DNA from: Acidothermaceae bacterium
GTDB lineage: Bacteria; Actinomycetota; Actinomycetes; Acidothermales; Acidothermaceae
Assembly (NCBI GenBank): GCA_025925185.1
Contig: JAICLV010000119.1
Span: forward strand, 1 to 7,418
DNA length: 7,418 bases
Reading direction: 5' to 3'
The translations under genes were made by a program, and so were the position numbers. The notes under the pieces are model-generated. The model had not been told where the DNA came from. It searched no databases and saw only the letters and a list, made by a program, of their open reading frames with translations. Below are positions 1-6,376 of the stretch, piece after piece. Positions within the stretch are counted from its first letter, which is position 1; every line of letters starts with the position of its first letter.

Positions 1-1
1 A

Positions 2-217
2 TCCGAGCGGGTGCGCACCTACAACTTCCCCGAGAACCGCATCTCCGACCATCGCGTCAACTTCAAGGCCTACAACCTCGACCAAGTCTTGGACGGTGAC
101 CTCGACGCCGTCATCCAGGCCTTGGTCGACGCAGACGCGGCGGCTCGGTTAGCCGCATCTAGTGACGCCGCGGCCGGGACGGCCGCAACCAGCGATACCG
201 CCGGAAATTCCGGGTAA
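2..217 (+). CDS. prfA: Peptide chain release factor 1 (RF1), C-terminal fragment
   Basis: RF1 recognises UAA and UAG stop codons and triggers release of the finished protein on the ribosome. Only the last 71 codons are present, because the gene runs in from the left edge. The fragment opens with [21 protein letters not shown] followed by a [18 protein letters not shown] segment, which is the conserved end of bacterial RF1 ([18 protein letters not shown] type). The GGQ and stop-codon-reading motifs lie outside the window. After the conserved end (about codon 45 of the fragment) comes a low-complexity tail of Ala, Ser, Thr, Asp and Gly, ending in TAA at 215-217. The next gene, prmC, starts 12 bases later and encodes the methyltransferase that modifies this protein, which supports the assignment. 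The frame continues to the window edge, so codon 1 in view (2-4) is not the start. Confidence 0.95.
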   Translation, partial: SERVRTYNFPENRISDHRVNFKAYNLDQVLDGDLDAVIQALVDADAAARLAASSDAAAGTAATSDTAGNSG

Positions 218-229
218 GGCAAGGGAAAA

Positions 230-1108
230 ATGAGCCAGTCGACAATAGGTGCGCGATCGCCGCAACGGCTACGAGAGGCGATCGAGCACGCGCACGCGGC
301 GCTTTCCAGCGCCGGTGTCCCCTCGCCGCGCCACGACGCCGAGGAGCTCGCCGCCTTCGTCACCGGTTGTCCGCGCCCCAGGCTGCACATGGTCGGCGAC
401 CTGTCGGCCGGCCAGCGCACCGTCTTCACCGAGTTGGTCGCGCGTCGCGCCAACCGGGTTCCGCTGCAGCACCTCACCGGAAGCGCGGCGTTTCGCTACC
501 TCGAGGTCGCGGTCGGGCCCGGCGTTTTCGTCCCGCGGCCCGAGACCGAGGTGGTAGCCGGCTGGTGTGTCGACGCGTTGCTGGCGAACGACGATGTCGC
601 GCCTGTCGTCGTCGACTTGTGCACGGGCTCGGCCGCGATCGCGCTCGCGATCGCGCAGGAGGTCAAGGGCGCCGTCGTCCACGCCGTCGAACGCGAGCCA
701 GCGGCGGCGGAATGGGCGCGACGCAACGCGACCGGCACCCGTGTCGTCGTTCACGAGGCCGACGCCGCTCACGCGTTGCCCGAGCTCGACGGCACGGTTG
801 ATGTGGTCGTGGCTAATCCGCCTTATCTTCCCGAGAATCACCGCGAGCTGGTCGACCCCGAGGTGCGCGACCACGACCCCGCCGCCGCCTTGTGGGGCGG
901 CCCGGACGGCCTCGACGGGCCCCGCATGGTCGAGGCGGCGGCCCGGCGGTTGGTGAAGCCGGGTGGCCTGGTGGCTGTGGAGCACGCCGACCACCACGGC
1001 GGCGAGGTGGCGGCGCTGTTCGCCGCGGCCGGAGCGTGGACCGACATCGTCATCCGGCAAGATCTCGCTGGACGCGACCGTTACGTGACGGCGCGGCGAG
1101 CGGATTGA
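230..1108 (+). CDS. prmC: Release factor glutamine methyltransferase PrmC (HemK)
   Basis: This enzyme transfers a methyl group from S-adenosylmethionine to the glutamine of the GGQ motif in release factors, which raises termination efficiency. The 292-residue protein has the usual family length. It has an N-terminal helical release-factor-binding domain (about residues 10-85, with LQHLTG at 79-84), the VPRPETE link at 101-107, and a Rossmann methyltransferase domain. SAM motif I is DLCTGSAA from D129. The catalytic substrate-binding motif NPPY is at 196-199, followed by LPENHREL. The C-terminus reads QDLAGRDRYVTARR, typical of actinobacterial members. The start is ATG 230, with AAGGG at 221-225 as a ribosome-binding site. 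It sits directly after prfA, its substrate's gene. Motif I departs from the common D-x-G-x-G-x-G pattern, having Cys131 and Ala135 where Gly is usual; Cys at the first position is, as I recall, normal in mycobacterial relatives. The large reverse-strand frames across this gene are coding shadows. Confidence 0.95.
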   Translation: MSQSTIGARSPQRLREAIEHAHAALSSAGVPSPRHDAEELAAFVTGCPRPRLHMVGDLSAGQRTVFTELVARRANRVPLQHLTGSAAFRYLEVAVGPGVFVPRPETEVVAGWCVDALLANDDVAPVVVDLCTGSAAIALAIAQEVKGAVVHAVEREPAAAEWARRNATGTRVVVHEADAAHALPELDGTVDVVVANPPYLPENHRELVDPEVRDHDPAAALWGGPDGLDGPRMVEAAARRLVKPGGLVAVEHADHHGGEVAALFAAAGAWTDIVIRQDLAGRDRYVTARRAD

Positions 1109-1126
1109 GGCGGAGCTGATCAACGG

Positions 1127-1777
1127 ATGATCTACGACTGCGACGACGCCGACCAGCGAGCAGAGGGCATCAGGCAGGCGGCCTACGCGGTGCGCCGCGG
1201 CGACCTTGTCGTGTTGCCCACCGACACCGTTTACGGCATCGGCGCCGACGCGTTCACGCCGGCCGCGGTCGCCGCGCTGCTCGCCGCGAAGGGTCGGGGT
1301 CGCGACATGCCGGTGCCCGTGCTGGTCGGGTCCCGCCAGGTGCTCGACGCGCTGGTCGAGTCGCTGCCCGACTACGCCCGCGCGCTCATCGACGTGCTGT
1401 GGCCGGGCGCGCTCACCGTGGTCGCTCGGCACACGCCCGCGCTCGCCTGGGACCTCGGCGATTCGCACGGCACAGTCGCGGTGCGGATGCCGGCCGACCG
1501 GATCGCCCTCGACCTGCTCAAAGACACCGGTCCGATGGCGGTCAGCAGCGCGAACCGATCCGGTCTGCCGCCCGCCACGACCTGTGCCAACGCGCAGGCG
1601 CAGCTCGGCGATTCGGTGGCGGTCTACCTCGACGGCGGTCCGACGACAACCTCGGTGCCCTCCACGATCGTCGACGTCACAGGAGATGCGCCCGTGCTGC
1701 TCCGGCGCGGCTGGATCACCGAGGAGCGGTTGCGCGAGATCATCCCTGACGTCGAATTGAGTTCGCCCGCGACATAG
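1127..1777 (+). CDS. tsaC: L-threonylcarbamoyladenylate synthase (Sua5/YrdC/YwlC family)
   Basis: The enzyme makes threonylcarbamoyl-AMP from threonine, bicarbonate and ATP in the cytoplasm. This is the first step toward the t6A modification at position 37 of tRNAs that read ANN codons. The 216-residue protein is essentially one YrdC domain (about residues 13-205). Visible family signatures are PTDTVYG at 31-37, [15 protein letters not shown] at 53-67 (the KxR nucleotide-binding stretch), SSAN at 140-143 and PSTIVD at 178-183. The short C-terminus leaves no room for the extra Sua5 domain, so it is a short form; it could equally be labelled ywlC or sua5. ATG 1127 follows prmC by 18 bases, with GGAG at 1112-1115, somewhat far upstream. 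The N-terminus [16 protein letters not shown] matches actinobacterial homologues from near the first residue, which supports this start. The prmC-tsaC-wecA order is conserved in Actinomycetia. Confidence 0.93.
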   Translation: MIYDCDDADQRAEGIRQAAYAVRRGDLVVLPTDTVYGIGADAFTPAAVAALLAAKGRGRDMPVPVLVGSRQVLDALVESLPDYARALIDVLWPGALTVVARHTPALAWDLGDSHGTVAVRMPADRIALDLLKDTGPMAVSSANRSGLPPATTCANAQAQLGDSVAVYLDGGPTTTSVPSTIVDVTGDAPVLLRRGWITEERLREIIPDVELSSPAT

Positions 1778-1787
1778 GATTTGGCTC

Positions 1788-1796
1788 GGAGAGGAG
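1788..1796 (+). promoter_or_regulatory. Strong ribosome-binding site for wecA
   Basis: The purine-rich GGAGAGGAG ends 4 bases before GTG 1801 and contains two overlapping Shine-Dalgarno cores. It lies in the 23-base gap after tsaC and fixes the non-ATG start of the wecA-like gene. Confidence 0.7.
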
Positions 1797-1800
1797 CCGC

Positions 1801-2916
1801 GTGCGCGAGTACCTCATCACCTTGCTGGTGGCGGCCGCGGTCACCTATTTCGCGACGCCGATCGCCAGACGCGTCGCCGTGCGCGCCGGGGTGATGACCA
1901 AGGTGCGCGACCGCGACGTCCACACGATCCCGACCCCCCGGCTCGGGGGCGCCGCGATGTTTTTGGGCATGGCCGCGGCGCTGCTCGTCGCGGCGCGGTT
2001 GCCCACGCTGCAAGCGGTCAACCAAAAGTTCTCCGAGCCCAAGGCGTTGTTGATGGGCGCCGGGGTCGTGTTCTTGATCGGTGCCATTGACGACCGGTTC
2101 ACCTTGGACGCCGTGACGAAGCTGGCGGGCCAAATACTCGCCGCGGCCGTCATCGTGTTGCAGGGCGTGCAGCTGCTGTGGCTGCCGATCCCGGCGTTCG
2201 GAACTTTGATCCTCGGCCAGGACTGGTCGGTCATCTTGACCGTCACGTTCATCGTCTTGGTCATCAACGCGGTCAACTTCATCGACGGCCTCGACGGCCT
2301 GGCCGCTGGCGTCGTCGGTATCGCCGCGCTGGCGTTCTTCGCGCTGGCCTACCACCTCACCGTGCAAGAGCACATCTCGGTGGCGCTGCCGGCGATGCTG
2401 ATCGCCATCGTGGTCGCCGGCGTGTGCCTGGGTTTCTTGCCGCACAACTTCCATCCGGCACGGGTTTTCATGGGCGACAGCGGGTCGATGCTGATCGGGC
2501 TGCTGCTCGCGGCCTCGACCGTGTCGCTCACCGGGCAGGTCAACCCCAACGACCTTTACCAGCAATACGGCGCGTTCTTGCCGCTGCTGCTGCCGTTCAC
2601 CGTGCTCGCGATCCCGTTCGCCGACCTGTTGCTCGCCGTCGTCCGGCGCACGAAGGCGGGGCGCGCGCCGTGGTCGCCTGACAAGCAGCACCTGCACCAC
2701 CGGCTGCTGGAGTTGGGCCACTCTCAGCGGCGGGCCGTGCTGATCATGTATTTCTGCTCAGCCGTGATCGGGGCCGGCGTGGTGGCGTTGTCGGTCACTC
2801 AGGGTCCGCTCGTCGTCATCTCGATCGCGGGCTCGCTCGCCGTCGTCGCGCTGCTGCTGGTCAGCCTGCCTCGGCTGCACGCCATCTACCGTGCCCATCG
2901 CGCCAGGCCGACCTGA
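1801..2916 (+). CDS. wecA: Undecaprenyl/decaprenyl-phosphate sugar-1-phosphate transferase (WecA/Rfe/TagO family)
   Basis: This membrane enzyme transfers a sugar-1-phosphate, normally GlcNAc-1-P, from UDP-sugar to a polyprenyl-phosphate carrier, the first committed step of an envelope polymer. In mycobacteria the positional homologue Rv1302 starts the arabinogalactan linker; the polymer made here is not known. The 371-residue protein is hydrophobic throughout, with about 10-11 membrane segments. Conserved loops are visible: [10 protein letters not shown] in the first cytoplasmic loop, Mg-binding DD at 97-98 ([12 protein letters not shown]), [15 protein letters not shown] with D162 and D165, MGDSGSM at 224-230, and the sugar-specificity motif [12 protein letters not shown] beginning at H297. 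That His-rich motif favours WecA/TagO over MraY. The start is GTG 1801 with a strong ribosome-binding site just upstream. It ends at TGA 2914-2916, before the largest gap in the window. Its place between tsaC and the atp operon is the usual actinobacterial arrangement. Confidence 0.92.
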   Translation: MREYLITLLVAAAVTYFATPIARRVAVRAGVMTKVRDRDVHTIPTPRLGGAAMFLGMAAALLVAARLPTLQAVNQKFSEPKALLMGAGVVFLIGAIDDRFTLDAVTKLAGQILAAAVIVLQGVQLLWLPIPAFGTLILGQDWSVILTVTFIVLVINAVNFIDGLDGLAAGVVGIAALAFFALAYHLTVQEHISVALPAMLIAIVVAGVCLGFLPHNFHPARVFMGDSGSMLIGLLLAASTVSLTGQVNPNDLYQQYGAFLPLLLPFTVLAIPFADLLLAVVRRTKAGRAPWSPDKQHLHHRLLELGHSQRRAVLIMYFCSAVIGAGVVALSVTQGPLVVISIAGSLAVVALLLVSLPRLHAIYRAHRARPT

Positions 2917-3087
2917 GTCCGGCCGGCCGCCCCACGTGATGAATCCCACGCCGCATGGCGGCAGGCGGGGCGCTGACCTGCGAATTCCCTGTGATAACTT
3001 GCCCTTATCCCGAGTCGCCCGACGAGAGTCCCGCGTGTCCGCCCTCACGTTGCACCGCTGTGACGCTCGTATTCGCGGGACCGTAGG
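2917..3087. other. Intergenic region between wecA and the ATP synthase operon
   Basis: This 171-base gap is the only sizeable non-coding stretch in the window. It begins with the palindrome CCGGCCGG (2919-2926, overlapping GGCCGGCC at 2921-2928). A 5-bp hairpin with a 3-base loop follows (GCCGC 2950-2954, GCGGC 2958-2962). CGCCCC at 2928-2933 could pair with GGGGCG at 2967-2972 to enclose it. There is no T-tract, so an intrinsic terminator is only a possibility, although actinobacterial terminators often lack one. The lower-GC patch around 2990-3008 (GTGATAACTTGCCCTTATCC) is the best promoter candidate. A 66-codon frame through the gap (2891-3091) reads Arg/Pro/Gly-rich sequence and is not convincing as a gene. 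Confidence 0.5.
2973..3000 (+). promoter_or_regulatory. Possible housekeeping sigma promoter for the atp operon
   Basis: CTGACC (2973-2978) resembles the -35 element TTGACN, and TAACTT (2995-3000) fits the -10 pattern TANNNT, with a 16-base spacer. It would start transcription about 80 bases upstream of the atpZ-like gene. It sits in the only AT-richer patch of the gap, just where a new operon would be expected to begin. The match is imperfect and judged by eye only. Confidence 0.25.
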
Positions 3088-3312
3088 ATGACAGCGGAAC
3101 GTGGGAGGCCAGAACTCAATCTTTACGCCCTGGTCGGCATCGGCACCCTTAACCTCGGGTCGCTGCTGCTCGGACTGGGGATCGGTTGGTTCATCGATGG
3201 TCGAACCAGCACGTTTCCGGTGGTCACGCTGATAGGGCTGGCGGTCGGGATCGCCGCAGGTTTGACCGCCAGTTGGTTCCAAATCCGCAAGTACTTCTCC
3301 AACACCGATTAG
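3088..3312 (+). CDS. atpZ: AtpZ/AtpI-family small membrane protein of the ATP synthase operon
   Basis: This 74-residue protein has two predicted membrane helices (about residues 12-36 and 43-65) with a short GWFIDGRTST loop between them. The GWFID motif at 33-37, followed by a glycine-rich second helix (VVTLIGLAVGIAAGL), is the signature of the AtpZ / 'ATPase gene 1' family. These proteins lie at the head of atp operons. Work in Bacillus linked AtpZ with AtpI to Mg2+ supply for the synthase; a role in assembly is also discussed for AtpI. The role here is inferred from family and position. ATG 3088 is the only usable start: an in-frame TGA occurs at 3061-3063. Its ribosome-binding site is weak (GGGA at 3077-3080). 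It would be the first gene of the operon, 53 bases before atpI. The symbol is by family resemblance and is less certain than for the core subunits. Confidence 0.8.
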   Translation: MTAERGRPELNLYALVGIGTLNLGSLLLGLGIGWFIDGRTSTFPVVTLIGLAVGIAAGLTASWFQIRKYFSNTD

Positions 3313-3350
3313 CCACACCCAACGCACATCCCGAGACGCAACGATCGCTT

Positions 3351-3356
3351 GAGGAG
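3351..3356 (+). promoter_or_regulatory. Ribosome-binding site fixing the atpI start
   Basis: GAGGAG lies 9 bases before GTG 3366. It selects this codon over the upstream in-frame start at 3186, which is inside the atpZ-like gene, and over ATG 3387, which would be 30 bases away. Confidence 0.7.
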
Positions 3357-3365
3357 CCGCACACA

Positions 3366-3761
3366 GTGTCAGCGAACGGCCCGCTCATGGTGCCCGTCGG
3401 CACGCCGCGCCGCGTGTTCGTGATCGCGCTGGTGCTAGGTGGCGTGGGCCTCGCGGTTGGCTCGCTGCTCGGCCATCCCGGGGCCGGCGGGTTGTTCCTC
3501 GTCGGTATCTTCCTCGGCGCGGTCAACAACGTCATGACCGTGCGGTCGATTCTCAAGCACACCGAGGCGGGCGACCCCGACCGCAAGAAGTTCGCGCTCG
3601 CCTCGCTTCGCCGGTTGGCGTACATCTCGTTGATCGCCGTCGTGCTGCTGATCGCGTTCCGGCCCGAGGGGGTCGCGGTGCTGGCCGGCCTCGCCGTGTT
3701 CCACCTGCTCGCCGCATTGGCCACTAGCCTGCCGGCGCTGAAGGAGTTCCGTAAGGCATGA
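3366..3761 (+). CDS. atpI: ATP synthase accessory protein I
   Basis: AtpI is a small membrane protein encoded ahead of the Fo genes. Studies in other bacteria connect it with c-ring assembly or stability and with cation handling; it is not a stoichiometric subunit of the enzyme. The 131-residue product has four predicted membrane segments, in two hairpins: RVFVIALVLGGVGLAVGSLL and LFLVGIFLGAVNNVMTV, then SLRRLAYISLIAVVLLIAF and VAVLAGLAVFHLLAALATSLPAL. The arrangement, with the FRPEG loop before the last helix and ALPVLK-like ending (SLPALKEFRK), resembles mycobacterial AtpI (Rv1303), which has an extra C-terminal tail absent here. The start is GTG 3366, chosen for the GAGGAG at 3351-3356; the open frame reaches back to 3186 but would overlap atpZ. 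The stop overlaps the atpB start in ATGA (3758-3761), indicating translational coupling. Confidence 0.88.
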   Translation: MSANGPLMVPVGTPRRVFVIALVLGGVGLAVGSLLGHPGAGGLFLVGIFLGAVNNVMTVRSILKHTEAGDPDRKKFALASLRRLAYISLIAVVLLIAFRPEGVAVLAGLAVFHLLAALATSLPALKEFRKA

Positions 3762-4555
3762 GCGCGCAATTCCTCGACGCCAGCCCGCACGTCGTCGCCG
3801 CGAACATCGAGGTCGGCGTCCACGAGACCGTCAAGGTCTTCGGTGTCACCCTCAACTGGGACACCATTCTCACCAGCCTGATCGCGGGGGTCGTACTGCT
3901 CGGCCTCGCCTTCTACATGCGCGCAAAGTCGAAGGCCACCGGTGTGCCGAGCAAGCTGCAGTTGATGTTCGAAGGCGTCGTGCAGGCGGTCAACAAGCAG
4001 GTCGAAGAGACCATGGGCATCAAGGTCGCGCCCTACGTCGTGCCGATGGCCGTGACGCTGTTCCTTTACATCTTGTTGTGCAACTGGATCGGGCTGATCC
4101 CAAGCGGCCACCCCGAGCGACTCCCGGCACCGACCGCCGACATCAACCTCGCCCTGGCGATGGCGTTCATTGTCATCGTCCCCATGCACATCATGAGCAT
4201 CCGCAGACGAGGGCCGAGGCACTACGTCAAGCACTACTTCCAGCCGTACGCCGTGCTTTTCCCGATCAACGTGATCGAGGAGGCAGTGAAGCCGTTCACG
4301 TTGGCCCTTCGGCTCTTCGGCAACCTCATCTCGGGCGCGATCATGGTGTCGCTGCTCGCGCTGATGCCGGTCTTCCTCTCGTGGCTGCCCCAGGGCCTGT
4401 GGAAGGTCGTCGACGCGGCGGTGGGCGTGATCCAGGCGTTCATCTTCGCCCTCCTCACGATCTTGTACTTCGGCTTCGCCGCGACCGTCGACGAACATGG
4501 TCCCGAACCGGGAACCAGCCCCTCGAACAGCTCACCGCAACCCGCGCACCACTGA
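3758..4555 (+). CDS. atpB: F1Fo ATP synthase subunit a
   Basis: Subunit a forms the two proton half-channels of the Fo motor beside the c-ring. The 265-residue product carries the expected features. There is a first membrane helix at about 34-56, then VAPYVVPMAVTLFLYILLCNWIGLIP (90-115), TADINLALAMA (126-136), and the core INVIEEAVKPFTLALRLFGN (170-189) with the essential arginine R185. The last helix is GVIQAFIFALLTILYF (223-238), also characteristic. The N-terminus HVVAANIEVGVHETVKVFG parallels mycobacterial AtpB (AAQIEVGEHHT). After the last helix comes a hydrophilic tail of about 25 residues rich in Pro, Ser and His, longer than the short acidic end of mycobacterial AtpB. ATG 3758 overlaps the atpI stop, so expression is probably coupled. 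A 54-base gap follows before atpE. Confidence 0.96.
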   Translation: MSAQFLDASPHVVAANIEVGVHETVKVFGVTLNWDTILTSLIAGVVLLGLAFYMRAKSKATGVPSKLQLMFEGVVQAVNKQVEETMGIKVAPYVVPMAVTLFLYILLCNWIGLIPSGHPERLPAPTADINLALAMAFIVIVPMHIMSIRRRGPRHYVKHYFQPYAVLFPINVIEEAVKPFTLALRLFGNLISGAIMVSLLALMPVFLSWLPQGLWKVVDAAVGVIQAFIFALLTILYFGFAATVDEHGPEPGTSPSNSSPQPAHH

Positions 4556-4588
4556 ACCACCCCTTATTCGTCCGCTTACGACCCGTGA

Positions 4589-4876
<288 letters not shown>

Positions 4877-4890
4877 TTCGGAGTTCTCGC

Positions 4891-5490
4891 GTGCCACCGA
4901 CCGTTTCTGCGTCGACCGTTTCTGCTGAGTCGAACTTCCTCGTTCCCAACGCGACGTTCATCGTCGAGCTGATCATCTTCTTGGTCATCCTCGGCGCCAT
5001 CGCGAAGTGGATCGTGCCGTGGGTCAACGGCCAGCTGGCCGCTCGCCAAGAGGCGATTCGCCAGCAGTTCCAAGAGGCCGAGGAAGCGCGGGCCAAGCTG
5101 CAGGCCGCCGAGGCGGAGTACCGCGAGCAGATCGCGGCCGCTCGGGCCGACGCGGCGCGCCAGCGCGAGGAGGCCCACGAGCAAGGTCAGCGCATCATCG
5201 CCGATCTGCGCGCCCAGGCGCAGGCTGAGGCCGACCGCATCACCAAGACCGCGCAGGCCCAGATCGAGGCCGAGCGGTCGCGCACGGTCGCGGCGCTGCG
5301 TGCCGAGGTCGGCACGCTGGCGGTCGAGCTGGCCGGTCGCATCGTCGGCGAGGCGCTGACCGACGAGGCGCGCCAGCGCCGCGTGGTCGAGCGGTTCCTC
5401 ACCGACTTGGAGTCGCGCGAGGGCAGCCAGAACGGCGGCAAGGGTGAGCAGGGCAGCACCGACAGCAAGATCCCGGTCGGAGCCGAGTAG
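4891..5490 (+). CDS. atpF: F1Fo ATP synthase subunit b
   Basis: Subunit b is the peripheral stalk that holds F1 against rotation. The 199-residue product has one N-terminal membrane helix (about 22-44, TFIVELIIFLVILGAIAKWIVPW), preceded by NFLVPN as in mycobacterial AtpF. A long, charged Ala/Glu/Gln/Arg-rich coiled coil follows from about 48 to 150. The conserved delta-binding stretch is VGTLAVELAGRIVGEAL (140-156), and a polar Gly/Ser/Lys tail ends the protein. GTG 4891 is chosen because GGAG lies at 4880-4883, 7 bases upstream, and the start falls 14 bases after atpE. The first codons contain a repeated 12-base unit (see repeat entry). There is no fusion to delta: the frame closes at TAG 5488-5490 and atpH begins 2 bases later. 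Confidence 0.95.
   Translation: MPPTVSASTVSAESNFLVPNATFIVELIIFLVILGAIAKWIVPWVNGQLAARQEAIRQQFQEAEEARAKLQAAEAEYREQIAAARADAARQREEAHEQGQRIIADLRAQAQAEADRITKTAQAQIEAERSRTVAALRAEVGTLAVELAGRIVGEALTDEARQRRVVERFLTDLESREGSQNGGKGEQGSTDSKIPVGAE
4899..4925 (+). repeat. Direct repeat at the start of atpF
   Basis: GACCGTTTCTGC occurs at 4899-4910 and again at 4914-4925, a 15-base period that keeps the reading frame and gives TVSAS-TVSAE. It lies in the variable region before the membrane helix, suggesting a small in-frame duplication. Confidence 0.75.
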
Positions 5491-5492
5491 GC

Positions 5493-6341
5493 GTGCCCAC
5501 CACCATCGGCGGCGCCACGATGCAGGGCGCGAGTCGCGAGGCGCTGGCGCAGGCCTCGGCGCAACTGGAGCACGTGCTCGAGACCACGTCGGCCGACGAC
5601 GCCGCCACGATCAGCGAGGAGCTGTTCGCCGTCGTCACGCTGATCGATGAGCAGGTCGGATTGCGGCGCGCCCTCACCGACCCGGCGATCGACGCGGCCC
5701 GCAAGTCCGGCTTGGCCGACGCGGTGCTCGCGTCCAGGGTCAACGCGGCCACCATGCAGACGGTCCGCGAGCTCGTCGGCTCGCGGTGGTCGCGGATGCG
5801 CGACCTCGCCGACGCGGCGGAGCAACTCGCCGTGCTCGCGAGGCTCATCGGGGCCGACCGCGCGCGCTCCGACCAGTCGGACGAGGTCGAGGACGAGCTT
5901 TTCCGGTTCGCGCGCATCGTCGAGAGCCGCCCGGCATTGCGGGAGGCGCTCGCCGATCGCAACCTGCCGCGCGCGAACAAGGTCTCGTTGGTCGAGGCGC
6001 TGCTCGCGCAAAAGGTGACGCCCGCGACGCTCGCTCTCGTCGTCCAGCTTGTCTCGCACCCGCGCGGGCGCACGCCCGAGGAGGGCCTCGCCGAGTATGG
6101 CGAGATCGCGTCTCGTCGTCGGCAGCGTTTCGTCGCGCGGGTCACCGCCGCGATCGCGTTGACGGACGACGAGCGGTCGCGGTTACGCGCGGCGCTCGCC
6201 AACGTGTATGGCCACGACGTCCACCTGCAGATCGAACTCGACCCGCAGGTCGTCGGCGGTCTCGTCGTCCAGGTCGGTGACGAGGTCATCGACGGTTCGG
6301 TCGCTGGTCGGCTGACGCAGGCGCGTCAGCGCTTGAAGTAG
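5493..6341 (+). CDS. atpH: F1Fo ATP synthase subunit delta
   Basis: Delta joins the top of F1 to the b stalk. The product is 282 residues from GTG 5493, or 273 from ATG 5520, much longer than the roughly 180-residue E. coli delta but close to the long actinobacterial form of about 270. Recognisable segments are MQGASREALAQA near the N-terminus (the start of Streptomyces delta, MNGASREALAAAR), VEDELFRFARIVESRPALREALADR in the middle, and the conserved C-terminal GGLVVQVGDEVIDGSVAGRL. GTG 5493 has GGAG at 5479-5482, 10 bases upstream, and lies 2 bases after the atpF stop, suggesting coupled translation. Homology and length instead favour ATG 5520, which has only a weak GGCGG upstream, so the start is uncertain. 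The 3' end contains a perfect hairpin at 6311-6330. TAG is at 6339-6341. Confidence 0.93.
   Translation: MPTTIGGATMQGASREALAQASAQLEHVLETTSADDAATISEELFAVVTLIDEQVGLRRALTDPAIDAARKSGLADAVLASRVNAATMQTVRELVGSRWSRMRDLADAAEQLAVLARLIGADRARSDQSDEVEDELFRFARIVESRPALREALADRNLPRANKVSLVEALLAQKVTPATLALVVQLVSHPRGRTPEEGLAEYGEIASRRRQRFVARVTAAIALTDDERSRLRAALANVYGHDVHLQIELDPQVVGGLVVQVGDEVIDGSVAGRLTQARQRLK
6311..6330 (+). other. Perfect 8-bp hairpin at the 3' end of atpH
   Basis: GCTGACGC (6311-6318) and GCGTCAGC (6323-6330) are exact reverse complements around the 4-base loop AGGC. The structure ends 8 bases before the atpH stop and 46 bases before atpA. A GCTTGAA direct repeat follows at once (6331-6337 and 6341-6347). 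No T-run follows, so it is not a typical terminator. It could be a transcript-stability or processing site between the delta and alpha cistrons, or coincidence within coding sequence. Confidence 0.5.
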
Positions 6342-6376
6342 CTTGAAATTCCTGACAACAAACGAGAACGGAACTG

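Noticed and set aside
269..1468. 399-codon reverse-strand open frame across prmC and tsaC
   Set aside because: It lies antisense to two clear family proteins, its translation is Arg/Asp/Gly/Val-rich with no recognisable motif, and long antisense frames are expected in high-GC coding DNA.
1624..2721. 365-codon reverse-strand open frame across wecA
   Set aside because: It is the Gln/Arg/His/Asp-rich mirror of a membrane protein gene, with no domain signature.
2919..2972. Intrinsic terminator after wecA
   Set aside because: Inverted repeats are present but short, and there is no T-run. I kept them only as part of the description of the gap.
2891..3091. 66-codon + strand frame bridging wecA and the atpZ-like gene
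   Set aside because: It overlaps the wecA end and the atpZ start, has no clear ribosome-binding site, and encodes an Arg/Pro/Gly-rich sequence with no membrane helix or motif.
3186..3365. N-terminal extension of atpI to 3186
   Set aside because: It would run inside the atpZ-like gene in another frame. The extension is Arg/Gln-rich and unlike AtpI, and GAGGAG at 3351-3356 points to GTG 3366.
3224..4498. 424-codon reverse-strand open frame across atpI and atpB
   Set aside because: The translation is low-complexity and charged with His/Asp/Arg/Glu, as expected from the complement of hydrophobic codons; atpI and atpB are unambiguous on the + strand.
5187..6289. Two long reverse-strand frames opposite atpF and atpH
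   Set aside because: They overlap each other and the conserved b and delta genes; composition is that of a coding shadow.
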